Program-made: the position numbers and the translations under genes
From: RZYP01 sp050256135
Lineage (GTDB): Bacteria > Bacillota > Negativicutes > Acidaminococcales > Acidaminococcaceae
NCBI GenBank assembly: GCA_050256135.1
Contig: JBFWIF010000072.1
Coordinates: 1-13,512, forward strand
Direction of reading: 5' to 3'
Length of the DNA stretch: 13,512 bases
Part shown: positions 7,188 to 13,512 of the stretch, one piece after another
How the letters are laid out: every line of letters begins with the position of its first letter
Numbering within the stretch: the stretch's first letter is position 1
The notes under the pieces: model-generated
Database searches by the model: none
What the model was told of the DNA's origin: nothing
Seen by the model: the letters and a program-made list of their open reading frames with translations, nothing else

Positions 7188-9080
7188 ATGACCGTAAGGT
7201 TTGCATGCGCTCAGATTGAAGTTATACCTGGAAGGCCAGATATTAATTTTGCTACAATAATTGGCGCAATTGAAAAAGCTAAATCAGAAAACATAGATAT
7301 TCTCGTATTGCCTGAATTGGCAGTACCAGGTTATTTTTTGGGTGATTTATGGGAACAGCCTGCTTTTCTTGACGACTGCAGAGAATATGGCAACCAAATT
7401 ATAGCTGCCACCGATAATATTTGCGTAGTATTTGGGAATATTGCACTAGACGAAAATAAGCATAATGAGGATGGCCGCATACGTAAATATAATGCAGCCT
7501 TTATAGCTCAAGACGGCAAGTTACTTAAGGGTGCCTTGCCATATCCGTTTATTGTTAAAGCCTCTTTACCAAATTACAGAGAATTTGATGACAGCAGATA
7601 CTTCCACAGCTTACGGAAATTACAAGAAGAATTATCTATTCCTATCGAAGAATTAGTAAAACCAATTAACATATCTATTCGCAACCAAAGCTTTAACCTT
7701 GGCATAATGCTCTGTGAAGATGGCTGGACTACTAATTATTTGATCAATATACCAGAGCTCTTAGCTAAAAACGGTGCAGATATTCTCTGTAATATATCAT
7801 GTTCCCCATTTTCACTGCAAAAAAATCCAAAGAGACACCAGATTTTCGGTGGTCAGGCAAAAGAATATCATTTGCCTTTACTTTATTGCAATAATGTTGG
7901 TGTCCAAAATAATGGTAAAAATATTTTCACTTTTGACGGTTGCAGCTGTGCCTATCAAAATGATGGCAAATTATTATCCGATTCCCCTGCCTATGAAGAA
8001 CATTTTCTTAAAACTAGTTTTAACCCCGAAAATAAGCTTTTTACTTCTGAGAACAATATTCACAACCATTATAGCGAAATAGCCGAAATATATAATGCTA
8101 TCAGTTATGGCACAAGAAAATTTTTAAACCAAATCAACATTAAAAAAATGACCATTGGCGTTTCAGGTGGTATTGATTCGGCATTAACTGCTGCCTTTTA
8201 TGTAAATTTACTCGGTCCTGAAAATGTACTGTTGGTTAATATGCCATCAAGATATAATTCACCACTTACCAAGAATTTGGCCTTGATGATTGCTCAAGCA
8301 CTAAAATGTAATTATTGCATTATTCCTATTCAGGAAAGCGTTGATCACACAAATGAACAGTTGACACAAGCACAAATACATAATTATGCTACAAACACTA
8401 CCTTTTCATTAGAACTCTCAACACTTGCGCGCGAAAATATTCAAGCACGTGATCGAACGCGCATATTGGCAGCTATAGCCTCTGTCTTTGGCGGCGGTTT
8501 CTCCTGCAACTCCAATAAAGCAGAAATTACCGTTGGTTATGCAACTTTCTATGGCGATTTGACAGGTGTTTTAGCAATGATTGGAGACTTATGGAAAAAT
8601 CAAGTCTATGAACTTGCTCATTATCTTAATGACAAAATTTTTGAAAGAAAAGTAATACCTGATGACGTTTTTACAATTTCTCCAAGTGCCGAACTCTCAG
8701 CTGAGCAAACTGTTGGTGTCGGTGGCGATCCTATGGTATATGACTACCACGATTACTTATTCAGAGCATTCATTGAAAGATGGGATAAGGCTTCTCCTCG
8801 AGATATACTCTACTGGTATAAGGAAAAAACTTTAGAAGAGGTCATTGGTTGCCAAAAGGGAATTGTTGCAAAAATTTTCCCTACTAACAAATCTTTCATA
8901 GATGACCTAGAGCGCTGGTGGAAACTTTTCAGTGGTTTTGCCGTGGCAAAAAGAATTCAGGCTCCTCCAATCATAAGCTTAAGCCGACGTGCCTATGGGT
9001 ATGACCACCGTGAAGCACAGCTTTCACCATATTTCTCGATTGAATATTATAGGTTAAAAGATGAACTACTAAAAGACTAA
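7188..9080 (+). CDS. nadE: Glutamine-dependent NAD(+) synthetase
   Basis: The 630-residue two-domain enzyme makes NAD from deamido-NAD, ATP and glutamine in the cytoplasm. The N-terminal carbon-nitrogen hydrolase domain (about 1-280) releases ammonia from glutamine and has an intact Glu-Lys-Cys triad: E43 in LPELAVPGY, K124 before SLPNYREFD, and C176 in LCEDGW. The C-terminal synthetase domain (about 300-630) carries the ATP pyrophosphatase P-loop SGGIDS at 326-331, plus GYATFYGDLTG and SPSAELS segments that belong to the NAD-synthetase fold. The length matches the long glutaminase-fused class. The ATG has AGAGGTG ten bases upstream. The gene stands alone, divergent from the deacylase and closed by a strong terminator. 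Confidence 0.96.
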   Translation: MTVRFACAQIEVIPGRPDINFATIIGAIEKAKSENIDILVLPELAVPGYFLGDLWEQPAFLDDCREYGNQIIAATDNICVVFGNIALDENKHNEDGRIRKYNAAFIAQDGKLLKGALPYPFIVKASLPNYREFDDSRYFHSLRKLQEELSIPIEELVKPINISIRNQSFNLGIMLCEDGWTTNYLINIPELLAKNGADILCNISCSPFSLQKNPKRHQIFGGQAKEYHLPLLYCNNVGVQNNGKNIFTFDGCSCAYQNDGKLLSDSPAYEEHFLKTSFNPENKLFTSENNIHNHYSEIAEIYNAISYGTRKFLNQINIKKMTIGVSGGIDSALTAAFYVNLLGPENVLLVNMPSRYNSPLTKNLALMIAQALKCNYCIIPIQESVDHTNEQLTQAQIHNYATNTTFSLELSTLARENIQARDRTRILAAIASVFGGGFSCNSNKAEITVGYATFYGDLTGVLAMIGDLWKNQVYELAHYLNDKIFERKVIPDDVFTISPSAELSAEQTVGVGGDPMVYDYHDYLFRAFIERWDKASPRDILYWYKEKTLEEVIGCQKGIVAKIFPTNKSFIDDLERWWKLFSGFAVAKRIQAPPIISLSRRAYGYDHREAQLSPYFSIEYYRLKDELLKD

Positions 9081-9127
9081 TTATAAAAATATCCTTGCCC
9101 TTTGAGCGGGCAAGGATATTTTTATAA
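9081..9127 (+). terminator. nadE terminator
   Basis: Immediately after the nadE stop codon, a perfect 20-bp inverted repeat (9081-9100 and 9108-9127) encloses the loop TTTGAGC. The inner stem is ATCCTTGCCC/GGGCAAGGAT and the 3' arm runs into T5. This is a strong intrinsic terminator; by symmetry of its A and T runs it could also act on the opposite strand. Confidence 0.92.
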
Positions 9128-9310
9128 CGTATATTTTATATTTAAACATAATATAAGTATATTTATGATTTTCACGCATAAAGCCGTTGTTTTTTTATAT
9201 TTATAATGTTATTCTTTTATCTATGCAAATTACTTTTCTAGAGACTATTAAACGAAAGTTTTTCAAAAAACAATAAATATTTATATATTAAAGGAGTTAC
9301 TTAAGTAATT
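9128..9310. other. AT-rich spacer before the EamA transporter gene
   Basis: This 183-base stretch is very AT-rich and has no credible coding frame. It contains a TATAAT (9202-9207) without a convincing -35 box and an AAAGGAG ribosome site (9290-9296). A perfect 12-base palindrome, TTACTTAAGTAA (9297-9308), sits between the ribosome site and the start codon. The promoter of the transporter presumably lies here but I cannot place it confidently. Confidence 0.5.
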
Positions 9311-10234
9311 ATGAAAAGACGTGATTTGATACTTGCTTTATTAGTTGTCATGGTTTGGGGAGCAAACTTTACTGTCATAAAATTAGGTCTTGTTGGCCTG
9401 CCGCCTATGCTGTTAGTTACATTACGTTATATTTTTGCCGCCTTGCCCGCAATATTTTTTGTTAAACGTCCGGATATCGGCTGGAAATATATTTTTGCTT
9501 ATGGTATGGCTGTCGGAGTTGGTCAATTTTCCTGTTTATTTTACGCGATGAATATAGGCATGCCGGCCGGTACTTCATCTGTCATTTTGCAATCGCAAGT
9601 ATTCTTTACACTTATCTTTGCAGCTGTTTTGCTCAAGGAACCTTTTAGACTGTTCCATGCCTTAGGACTTGCAATAGCGGCTATTGGTCTTTTTCTTATT
9701 AGCGGCAGCATTCAAGATAGCCAAATGTCTTCCATCCCACTCGGAGCATTATTTTTAACACTTTTAGCTGCAGCTTTTTGGGGTATTTCCAACATAATAG
9801 TAAGGTTTGCATCGAAACAAGCAGCTACTCATGGCAAGACCATTGATATGTTTGCTTTAGTCGTTTGGTCAAGCCTTGTACCACCTGTACCACTCTTTAT
9901 TTTTGCTCTGATTAACGATACGCCGGAGCAACTCTTAAACATAGTTCTTAGTTTGAGCAGTCAATCAATCTTTGCCGTTCTTTATCTATCGTTCCTCGCT
10001 ACCCTATTCGGTTTTGGACTCTGGAGTCTTTTACTTTCAAAATATCCAGCCGGAAAAGTTGCACCACTATCGCTTTTAGTTCCAATTACAGGCCTCATTA
10101 CAGCACAAGTCATCTTAGGCGAGCATCTTTTGTCAATACAATGGTTAGGGTGCAGCATAATAATTTTGGGGCTATTAATTTCTAATTTTGGTAATTCACT
10201 AATTCAATTCTTTTTCAAAATAAGCAAAATTTAA
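9311..10234 (+). CDS. eamA: EamA-family drug/metabolite transporter, probable cysteine/O-acetylserine exporter type
   Basis: This 307-residue inner-membrane protein has the ten-helix drug/metabolite transporter layout, with two EamA repeats (about 7-135 and 145-290). The N-terminal MKRRDLILALLVVMVWGANF, the following FTVIKLGL, the RYIFAALPAIFF stretch, the GMPAGTSSVILQSQVFFT segment and VAPLSLLVPITGL all parallel E. coli EamA (YdeD), which exports O-acetylserine and cysteine-pathway metabolites. The substrate is inferred from that resemblance only. The ATG is the first in-frame start after a stop at 9305-9307. The AAGGAG is 14 bases away, longer than usual, with a palindrome in between. No terminator is evident after the gene, so some read-through into the small downstream gene is possible. 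Confidence 0.88.
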   Translation: MKRRDLILALLVVMVWGANFTVIKLGLVGLPPMLLVTLRYIFAALPAIFFVKRPDIGWKYIFAYGMAVGVGQFSCLFYAMNIGMPAGTSSVILQSQVFFTLIFAAVLLKEPFRLFHALGLAIAAIGLFLISGSIQDSQMSSIPLGALFLTLLAAAFWGISNIIVRFASKQAATHGKTIDMFALVVWSSLVPPVPLFIFALINDTPEQLLNIVLSLSSQSIFAVLYLSFLATLFGFGLWSLLLSKYPAGKVAPLSLLVPITGLITAQVILGEHLLSIQWLGCSIIILGLLISNFGNSLIQFFFKISKI

Positions 10235-10258
10235 TAATTTCAGCATTTGCATGTAGGT

Positions 10259-10288
10259 TTGATGTTTACTCACAGATAGTAGTATAAT
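10259..10288 (+). promoter_or_regulatory. Promoter of the 68-residue protein gene
   Basis: TTGATG (10259-10264), an 18-base spacer and TATAAT (10283-10288) make a good sigma-A promoter in the spacer after eamA. Transcription would start near 10295, giving a leader of about 75 bases before the small gene. Confidence 0.55.
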
Positions 10289-10369
10289 AATTACAAGTAG
10301 ACTGCTTTAATTAACAGACAAATCATTTTGTTTGTTGTTATAAATTTAAAGGAAAAGGAAGTGTTTGAC

Positions 10370-10576
10370 ATGAAAGCTACCATTAGGCTAAAAGCTGGCG
10401 GTGATCCTCTTGTAGTAAATGATATTACTGTAATAAAAGAAGTTACCACAGACGAGACCAGAGATATTGAGTATTTCACTCGTTTTGCTATTTTCGATTA
10501 CATGTACATATTTATTGGTAGCGACATTGTCAGCGTTCGCGGAGAAGATATTTTGTCAGTGAAATTTTCCGATTAA
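10370..10576 (+). CDS. Small protein of unknown function (68 residues)
   Basis: I do not recognise this protein. The start is placed at the ATG at 10370 because AAAGGAA (10354-10360) lies nine bases upstream; an in-frame TTG at 10328 has no such site. The 68 residues are acidic to neutral and have alternating hydrophobic stretches (LVVNDITVIKEV, FAIFDYMYIFIG, IVSVRGEDILSVKF) that suggest a small beta-rich fold. There is no signal peptide, cysteine pair or transmembrane helix long enough to trust. The tail has a short internal echo, DIVSV followed by DILSV. It has its own promoter and a strong terminator, which supports it as a real monocistronic gene. The neighbours (a transporter and a convergent Stealth gene) give no functional hint. 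Confidence 0.78.
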   Translation: MKATIRLKAGGDPLVVNDITVIKEVTTDETRDIEYFTRFAIFDYMYIFIGSDIVSVRGEDILSVKFSD

Positions 10577-10608
10577 TCAATAATGTATTACTGTATATTA
10601 ATTTATTT

Positions 10609-10636
10609 AGCCGCCTGATATTTAACTCAGGCGGCT
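10609..10636 (+). terminator. Terminator of the small gene
   Basis: A perfect 10-bp GC-rich stem (AGCCGCCTGA at 10609-10618 and its complement at 10627-10636) with an eight-base loop is followed by TTTCTATCGTTT. It lies 33 bases after the stop codon. The opposite strand is followed by A-rich sequence, so it works on the plus strand only. Confidence 0.9.
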
Positions 10637-10668
10637 TTTCTATCGTTTGCACCATAAAAACCGTGCAG

Positions 10669-10693
10669 CTAAATTAATTATTAATATAGCTTT
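10669..10693. repeat. AT-rich imperfect inverted repeat
   Basis: Arms AGCTAAATTAAT and ATTAATATAGCT around one central T form a 12-bp stem with one mismatch, followed on the plus strand by a run of T. It lies between the small gene's terminator and the end of the Stealth gene. It could be a second weak plus-strand terminator. No clear minus-strand terminator for the Stealth gene is visible. Confidence 0.4.
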
Positions 10694-10706
10694 TTGCAGC
10701 ATTCTT

Positions 10707-11729
10707 CTATTTTTCAAAATGAGATGGCTGTGGAAACAGTTCTTCTAAAAAAAGTCTGTTTTTTCTCTTATCCTCAATCGATGATGTTCTATTAGCATTT
10801 ATACAAAAAAGTTTTGGATGAAAACGTCTAATTTCTTTTTTGGTTTTTTTATTTTCAGACCCGCAATAATCATCAAATTTTACTTTAGTTAGCGGCCAAA
10901 GATGTTTGCTTAACGATGATGGTTTGCCAATTAGTTCCATTGTGGCATTACCGCTGTAAACTGCATCTAAGTTAAAAATAATGCGTTGAATGTTTCTGGT
11001 GCTACGGAATCTTTCATTGTTAGCTTCAAAATCACTTTGATACCGTTCCAATGTTGTTAGAAAACTTTTCTTTGTATAGGCATCTACATTGTGATGCGGC
11101 TTATAAAAGTTTTGTTGGCCATATTTTCTATATAACAATTTCCAACTATTAAGACATGATTTTTGAAAAATATCCCTTCCATTATATGCATTAAAAAACA
11201 TTGCATCATTTTTAATGAAATGTTGCTTCTCATTAAATTTTACTCTTACAATAGGTTGATTATTATCAAAAAAATATTCTGGTCCTACTGGGCTGCCGAA
11301 GAACATGTCATCATTACTATACAAAAAATGTTCTTGTAAATTAGGAATAAAAACCATATAACGCTCAATTACCGTTGAATTAAAACATGGAATTAACTTA
11401 TGCGGCATGATTTGTGAATGATCGATTACAGTGATTTTCTTATTTTCCAAATTAAGCCATCTAGGAATTTGTCTATCAGTTATGATATAGATATGGTTAA
11501 TCCATGGTGCATATCGTTCTAATGAGCGCAATGCATATCGTAGTTCTTCGTTATCAAAGAAACGTTGGTTACCTGCTGCTTCATTATAATCCTCTTTTTT
11601 ATTTATAAAATATTCTTTCGCATATCTCATTTTGCGTGCTTTAAAAAGAATATCTTCTCCATCACACCACGAATACACCATATCAATAGGAAAATCTACA
11701 TCTACATTTTTGTAAAGTTTACTCATCAT
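10707..11729 (-). CDS. Stealth-family sugar-phosphate transferase (capsular polysaccharide phosphotransferase type)
   Basis: The 340-residue protein contains all four conserved Stealth regions. CR1 is PIDMVYSWCDGED (14-26). CR2 runs from about 56 to 160, with the NEELRYALRSLERYAPW and HIYIITDRQIPRWLN stretches and the acidic FLYSNDDMFFG site (135-145). CR3 is about 205-250, with HHNVDAY and FRSTRNIQ. CR4 is 308-340, ending in the family's LFPQPSHFEK. In CR4 the usual C-x-N-D is CINAN here. Family members move a sugar-1-phosphate onto another sugar, typically building phosphodiester-linked capsule or surface polysaccharide; the human relative is GlcNAc-1-phosphotransferase. The acceptor here is unknown. 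No other capsule gene is adjacent. The gene is rich in Lys, Asn, Phe and Tyr codons and visibly AT-richer than yifB next door. The ATG has GAGGGG ten bases upstream; a second ATG follows directly. Confidence 0.92.
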   Translation of the reverse strand: MMSKLYKNVDVDFPIDMVYSWCDGEDILFKARKMRYAKEYFINKKEDYNEAAGNQRFFDNEELRYALRSLERYAPWINHIYIITDRQIPRWLNLENKKITVIDHSQIMPHKLIPCFNSTVIERYMVFIPNLQEHFLYSNDDMFFGSPVGPEYFFDNNQPIVRVKFNEKQHFIKNDAMFFNAYNGRDIFQKSCLNSWKLLYRKYGQQNFYKPHHNVDAYTKKSFLTTLERYQSDFEANNERFRSTRNIQRIIFNLDAVYSGNATMELIGKPSSLSKHLWPLTKVKFDDYCGSENKKTKKEIRRFHPKLFCINANRTSSIEDKRKNRLFLEELFPQPSHFEK

Positions 11730-11805
11730 AAATATCTAACCCCTCGATAAAAACATCCATCAGAACAATGACTTGAAAATGTTTGCAAAAATCGACATTG
11801 TATTT

Positions 11806-11833
11806 ATTTTATCACAATTATTTATAATTTCAA
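11806..11833 (-). promoter_or_regulatory. Promoter of the Stealth gene
   Basis: On the minus strand TTGAAA (11828-11833), a 16-base spacer and TAAAAT (11806-11811) form a plausible sigma-A promoter. Its leader would be about 70 bases. There is no strong terminator between yifB and this point, so read-through from yifB is also possible. Confidence 0.45.
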
Positions 11834-11859
11834 AATATTGTGTAATTCTAAGAATCCTT

Positions 11860-13386
11860 TTATCCCTTTGAGATAGTACGTAGTTCTATTGCTTCAGCAA
11901 GATGAACAGTATCTATCACTTCACTACCATCTAAATCCGCGATTGTTTGTGCAACCTTAATTATCCTGTCATGACTGCGAGCACTTAACCCGAGAGCAAG
12001 AAAGGCTTTTTGCAAGAGCTGCTCCGCCTGTACAGTCATATGGCACTTTCTTTTGATTTCACGTCTGCTCATTTCTGCGTTGCAGTGCAACCCCGTTCCC
12101 TGCAGCCTTTCCAATTGCAACTCTCTTGCAGAAATTACTCTTTTACGTATATCAGCTGAGCACTCAGCACGATTATCTGCTTTCATTTCTTTATACTCAA
12201 GTCGTGGCACGTGTATTTGTATATCTATTCTGTCTAGCAATGGACCGGAAATCTTTTTATGATAGCGCTCTATATCGCCGATGCGGCAGCTACATTCATG
12301 AACGCCATCTGTTTCTCCGAAAAAGCCACAAGGACAGGGGTTCTCGGCAGACACCAGTATGAACGTTGCCGGGAAAGTCAGTGTCGCTTGTACGCGACTA
12401 ATGGTAACAAAGCCATCTTCCAGTGGTTGTCTTAATACTTCCAGCGCCATACGTGAGAACTCGGGCAATTCATCCAGAAACAAAACGCCGTTATGACTTA
12501 AGGTAACTTCTCCAGGCTTTGGGATACTGCCTCCGCCGATAAGAGCACTATGTGAAATCGTATGATGTGGACAGCGAAATGGTCTTTCCAATATTAACCC
12601 TTGTTTTCTGTTCAAAAGACCAGCAATGCTATAAATTTTGGTAACTTCCAAAGCTTCTTCTTCTGTCATCGGCGGCAAAATCGTCGGCAGCCTTCTGGCA
12701 AGCATTGTTTTGCCAGCACCCGGCGCTCCTACCATCCGCACATTGTGTCCACCGGCTGCAGCTATCTCAAGTGCTCTTTTTGCAACTAGCTGTCCCTGAA
12801 CATCAGAAAAATCAACATTATAAACACATTTGCTTTCAATGCTCATCTTTCTTTTGTTCAATGCGGCAAGTATTTCTTTTTTTTCTAAATGATTTGCAAG
12901 CTGCGTCAAAGATTCAGGTGCAAAAACTTCTATGCCATCAACTAATTCACCTTCCGCAGCATTACCTGGTGGTATAAATATTGCATTTCTGCCAGCTTCT
13001 TTAGCCTTAATTATCATCGGTAAAATGCCGCTTACTTCTCGTATACCGCCATCCAGCGCAAGTTCACCTACAAAAACTTTATCAGAAATAGCTTCTGCAG
13101 TTATTTGTCCGCTGCCGCATAAAATGCCGATGGCTATTGGTAGATCAAGCCCTGAACCGTCTTTCTTAAAATCAGCTGGTGCCAAATTTACTGTTATCCT
13201 TGTCATAGGAAACTTATAGCCTGAATTTTTGAGAGCGGCCCTTACCCGCTCTCGTGACTCCCTTACAGAAGTATCTGGCAAACCAACCAGTTCAAAAGCT
13301 GGTAACCCGTTTGAAATATCTACTTCAACGATTATTTCTTCACCATTAATACCGCATGTAGTCTCCCCGAAGGTTTTAGCATACAT
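11860..13386 (-). CDS. yifB: YifB/ComM-family magnesium chelatase-like AAA+ ATPase
   Basis: The product has 508 residues with the start used here. Residues 1 to about 165 form the ChlI/Lon-like N-terminal domain (the ISNGLPAFELVGLPD stretch is diagnostic). The AAA+ core follows with Walker A GAPGAGKT, Walker B GVLFLDE, the zinc-like cysteine cluster NPCPCG...CSC and the SGPLLDRID arginine segment; the Mg-chelatase C-terminal domain ends the protein. Related ComM is a hexameric helicase that promotes branch migration in natural transformation; a role in recombination here is inferred. The ATG at 13386 is chosen because AGGTGG lies eight bases upstream and relatives start M-(L/F/Y)-AK. An upstream in-frame GTG (13398) would add four residues but lies inside that ribosome site. 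The gene follows the yraN-like fragment by 28 bases, so they are probably one operon. Confidence 0.95.
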   Translation of the reverse strand: MYAKTFGETTCGINGEEIIVEVDISNGLPAFELVGLPDTSVRESRERVRAALKNSGYKFPMTRITVNLAPADFKKDGSGLDLPIAIGILCGSGQITAEAISDKVFVGELALDGGIREVSGILPMIIKAKEAGRNAIFIPPGNAAEGELVDGIEVFAPESLTQLANHLEKKEILAALNKRKMSIESKCVYNVDFSDVQGQLVAKRALEIAAAGGHNVRMVGAPGAGKTMLARRLPTILPPMTEEEALEVTKIYSIAGLLNRKQGLILERPFRCPHHTISHSALIGGGSIPKPGEVTLSHNGVLFLDELPEFSRMALEVLRQPLEDGFVTISRVQATLTFPATFILVSAENPCPCGFFGETDGVHECSCRIGDIERYHKKISGPLLDRIDIQIHVPRLEYKEMKADNRAECSADIRKRVISARELQLERLQGTGLHCNAEMSRREIKRKCHMTVQAEQLLQKAFLALGLSARSHDRIIKVAQTIADLDGSEVIDTVHLAEAIELRTISKG

Positions 13387-13394
13387 GTCATTCG

Positions 13395-13400
13395 CCACCT
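13395..13400 (-). promoter_or_regulatory. yifB ribosome-binding site that decides the start
   Basis: On the minus strand AGGTGG (13395-13400) lies eight bases before the ATG at 13386. The in-frame GTG codon that would extend the protein by four residues is made of bases of this same ribosome site, and an out-of-frame ATG lies between them (13389-13391). The spacing and family N-termini favour 13386. Confidence 0.75.
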
Positions 13401-13414
13401 AATTTATATTAAAA

Positions 13415-13512
13415 TCAATTTGGTATATGGTTAAGTCTGAATTTATCACCCTCAACCACTATCTCAATAACAGCAAAGCTAAAATTTTTAAAATATTGAT
13501 GATTCTCCTGTA
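13415..13512 (-). CDS. yraN: YraN (UPF0102) family protein, C-terminal 31 residues only
   Basis: An open frame enters from the right edge and ends at a TGA at 13415-13417. Its last 31 residues include FAVIEIVVEGDK and end RLNHIPN. This matches the usual end of YraN proteins, which have an (F)DV(V/I)EV strand, a short turn and a final (I/L)-x-HI motif. YraN is a nuclease-fold protein commonly encoded just upstream of yifB in Firmicutes, and that gene order agrees with the position here. The rest of the gene, including its catalytic residues, is outside the window. Confidence 0.65.
   Translation of the reverse strand, partial: QENHQYFKNFSFAVIEIVVEGDKFRLNHIPN

Noticed and set aside
10328..10369. 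Upstream TTG start extending the small protein to 82 residues
   Set aside because: There is no ribosome site before the TTG, whereas the ATG at 10370 has AAAGGAA at nine bases. The extension would cover the ribosome site itself.
10370..11729. Toxin-antitoxin or immunity pair made of the 68-residue protein and the Stealth gene
   Set aside because: The genes are convergent with separate promoters and a terminator between them, and the Stealth protein is a recognisable glycan enzyme.
12705..13219. Two overlapping plus-strand frames of 90 and 95 codons
   Set aside because: Both are antisense to conserved yifB coding sequence and show low-complexity translations typical of shadow frames.

Overview
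The window looks like chromosomal DNA from a low-GC, anaerobic Firmicutes-type bacterium, most plausibly a member of the Negativicutes. The reasons are the gene content (two radical SAM enzymes, one with a B12-binding-type N-terminus; a PepF peptidase; a two-domain NAD synthetase), the consensus sigma-A promoters, the strong AGGAGG-type ribosome sites, and an rRNA-operon leader of Firmicutes type. The genus is an inference and cannot be fixed from this sequence alone. I see no CRISPR array, insertion sequence, prophage gene or tRNA gene.

Left edge (1-285): tandem sigma-A promoters and a short leader on the minus strand fire leftwards out of the window, almost certainly into a 16S rRNA gene just beyond base 1. 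Next come two overlapping minus-strand genes (286-2959): a TIGR01212-type radical SAM protein (YhcC/YtqA family) and a B12-binding-type radical SAM/DUF4080 protein. They are divergent from pepF (oligoendopeptidase F, 3043-4866), and the two transcription units share an 83-base spacer with overlapping promoters. pepF converges on thrC (threonine synthase), and a perfect 18-bp hairpin between them can stop transcription from both sides.

Middle (4924-10234): thrC has its own promoter. Upstream of it, on the same strand, is a YbaK/ProX-type Cys-tRNA deacylase. Divergent from that is nadE (glutamine-dependent NAD synthetase), closed by a 20-bp terminator stem. An EamA-type amino-acid-metabolite exporter follows.

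Right part (10235-13512): a 68-residue protein of unknown function has its own promoter, ribosome site and terminator. It is followed by a convergent, AT-richer gene for a complete Stealth-family sugar-phosphate transferase with no other capsule gene beside it. Then comes yifB/comM (AAA+ ATPase), whose start is best placed at 13386 rather than the longer GTG start. The right edge holds the last 31 codons of a gene that matches the C-terminus of YraN (UPF0102), the usual upstream partner of yifB.

Most genes are housekeeping or metabolic and sit in independent units. I did not find convincing evidence of a new multi-gene system. The items most worth a second look are the solitary Stealth gene, the coupled radical SAM pair and the 68-residue orphan protein.
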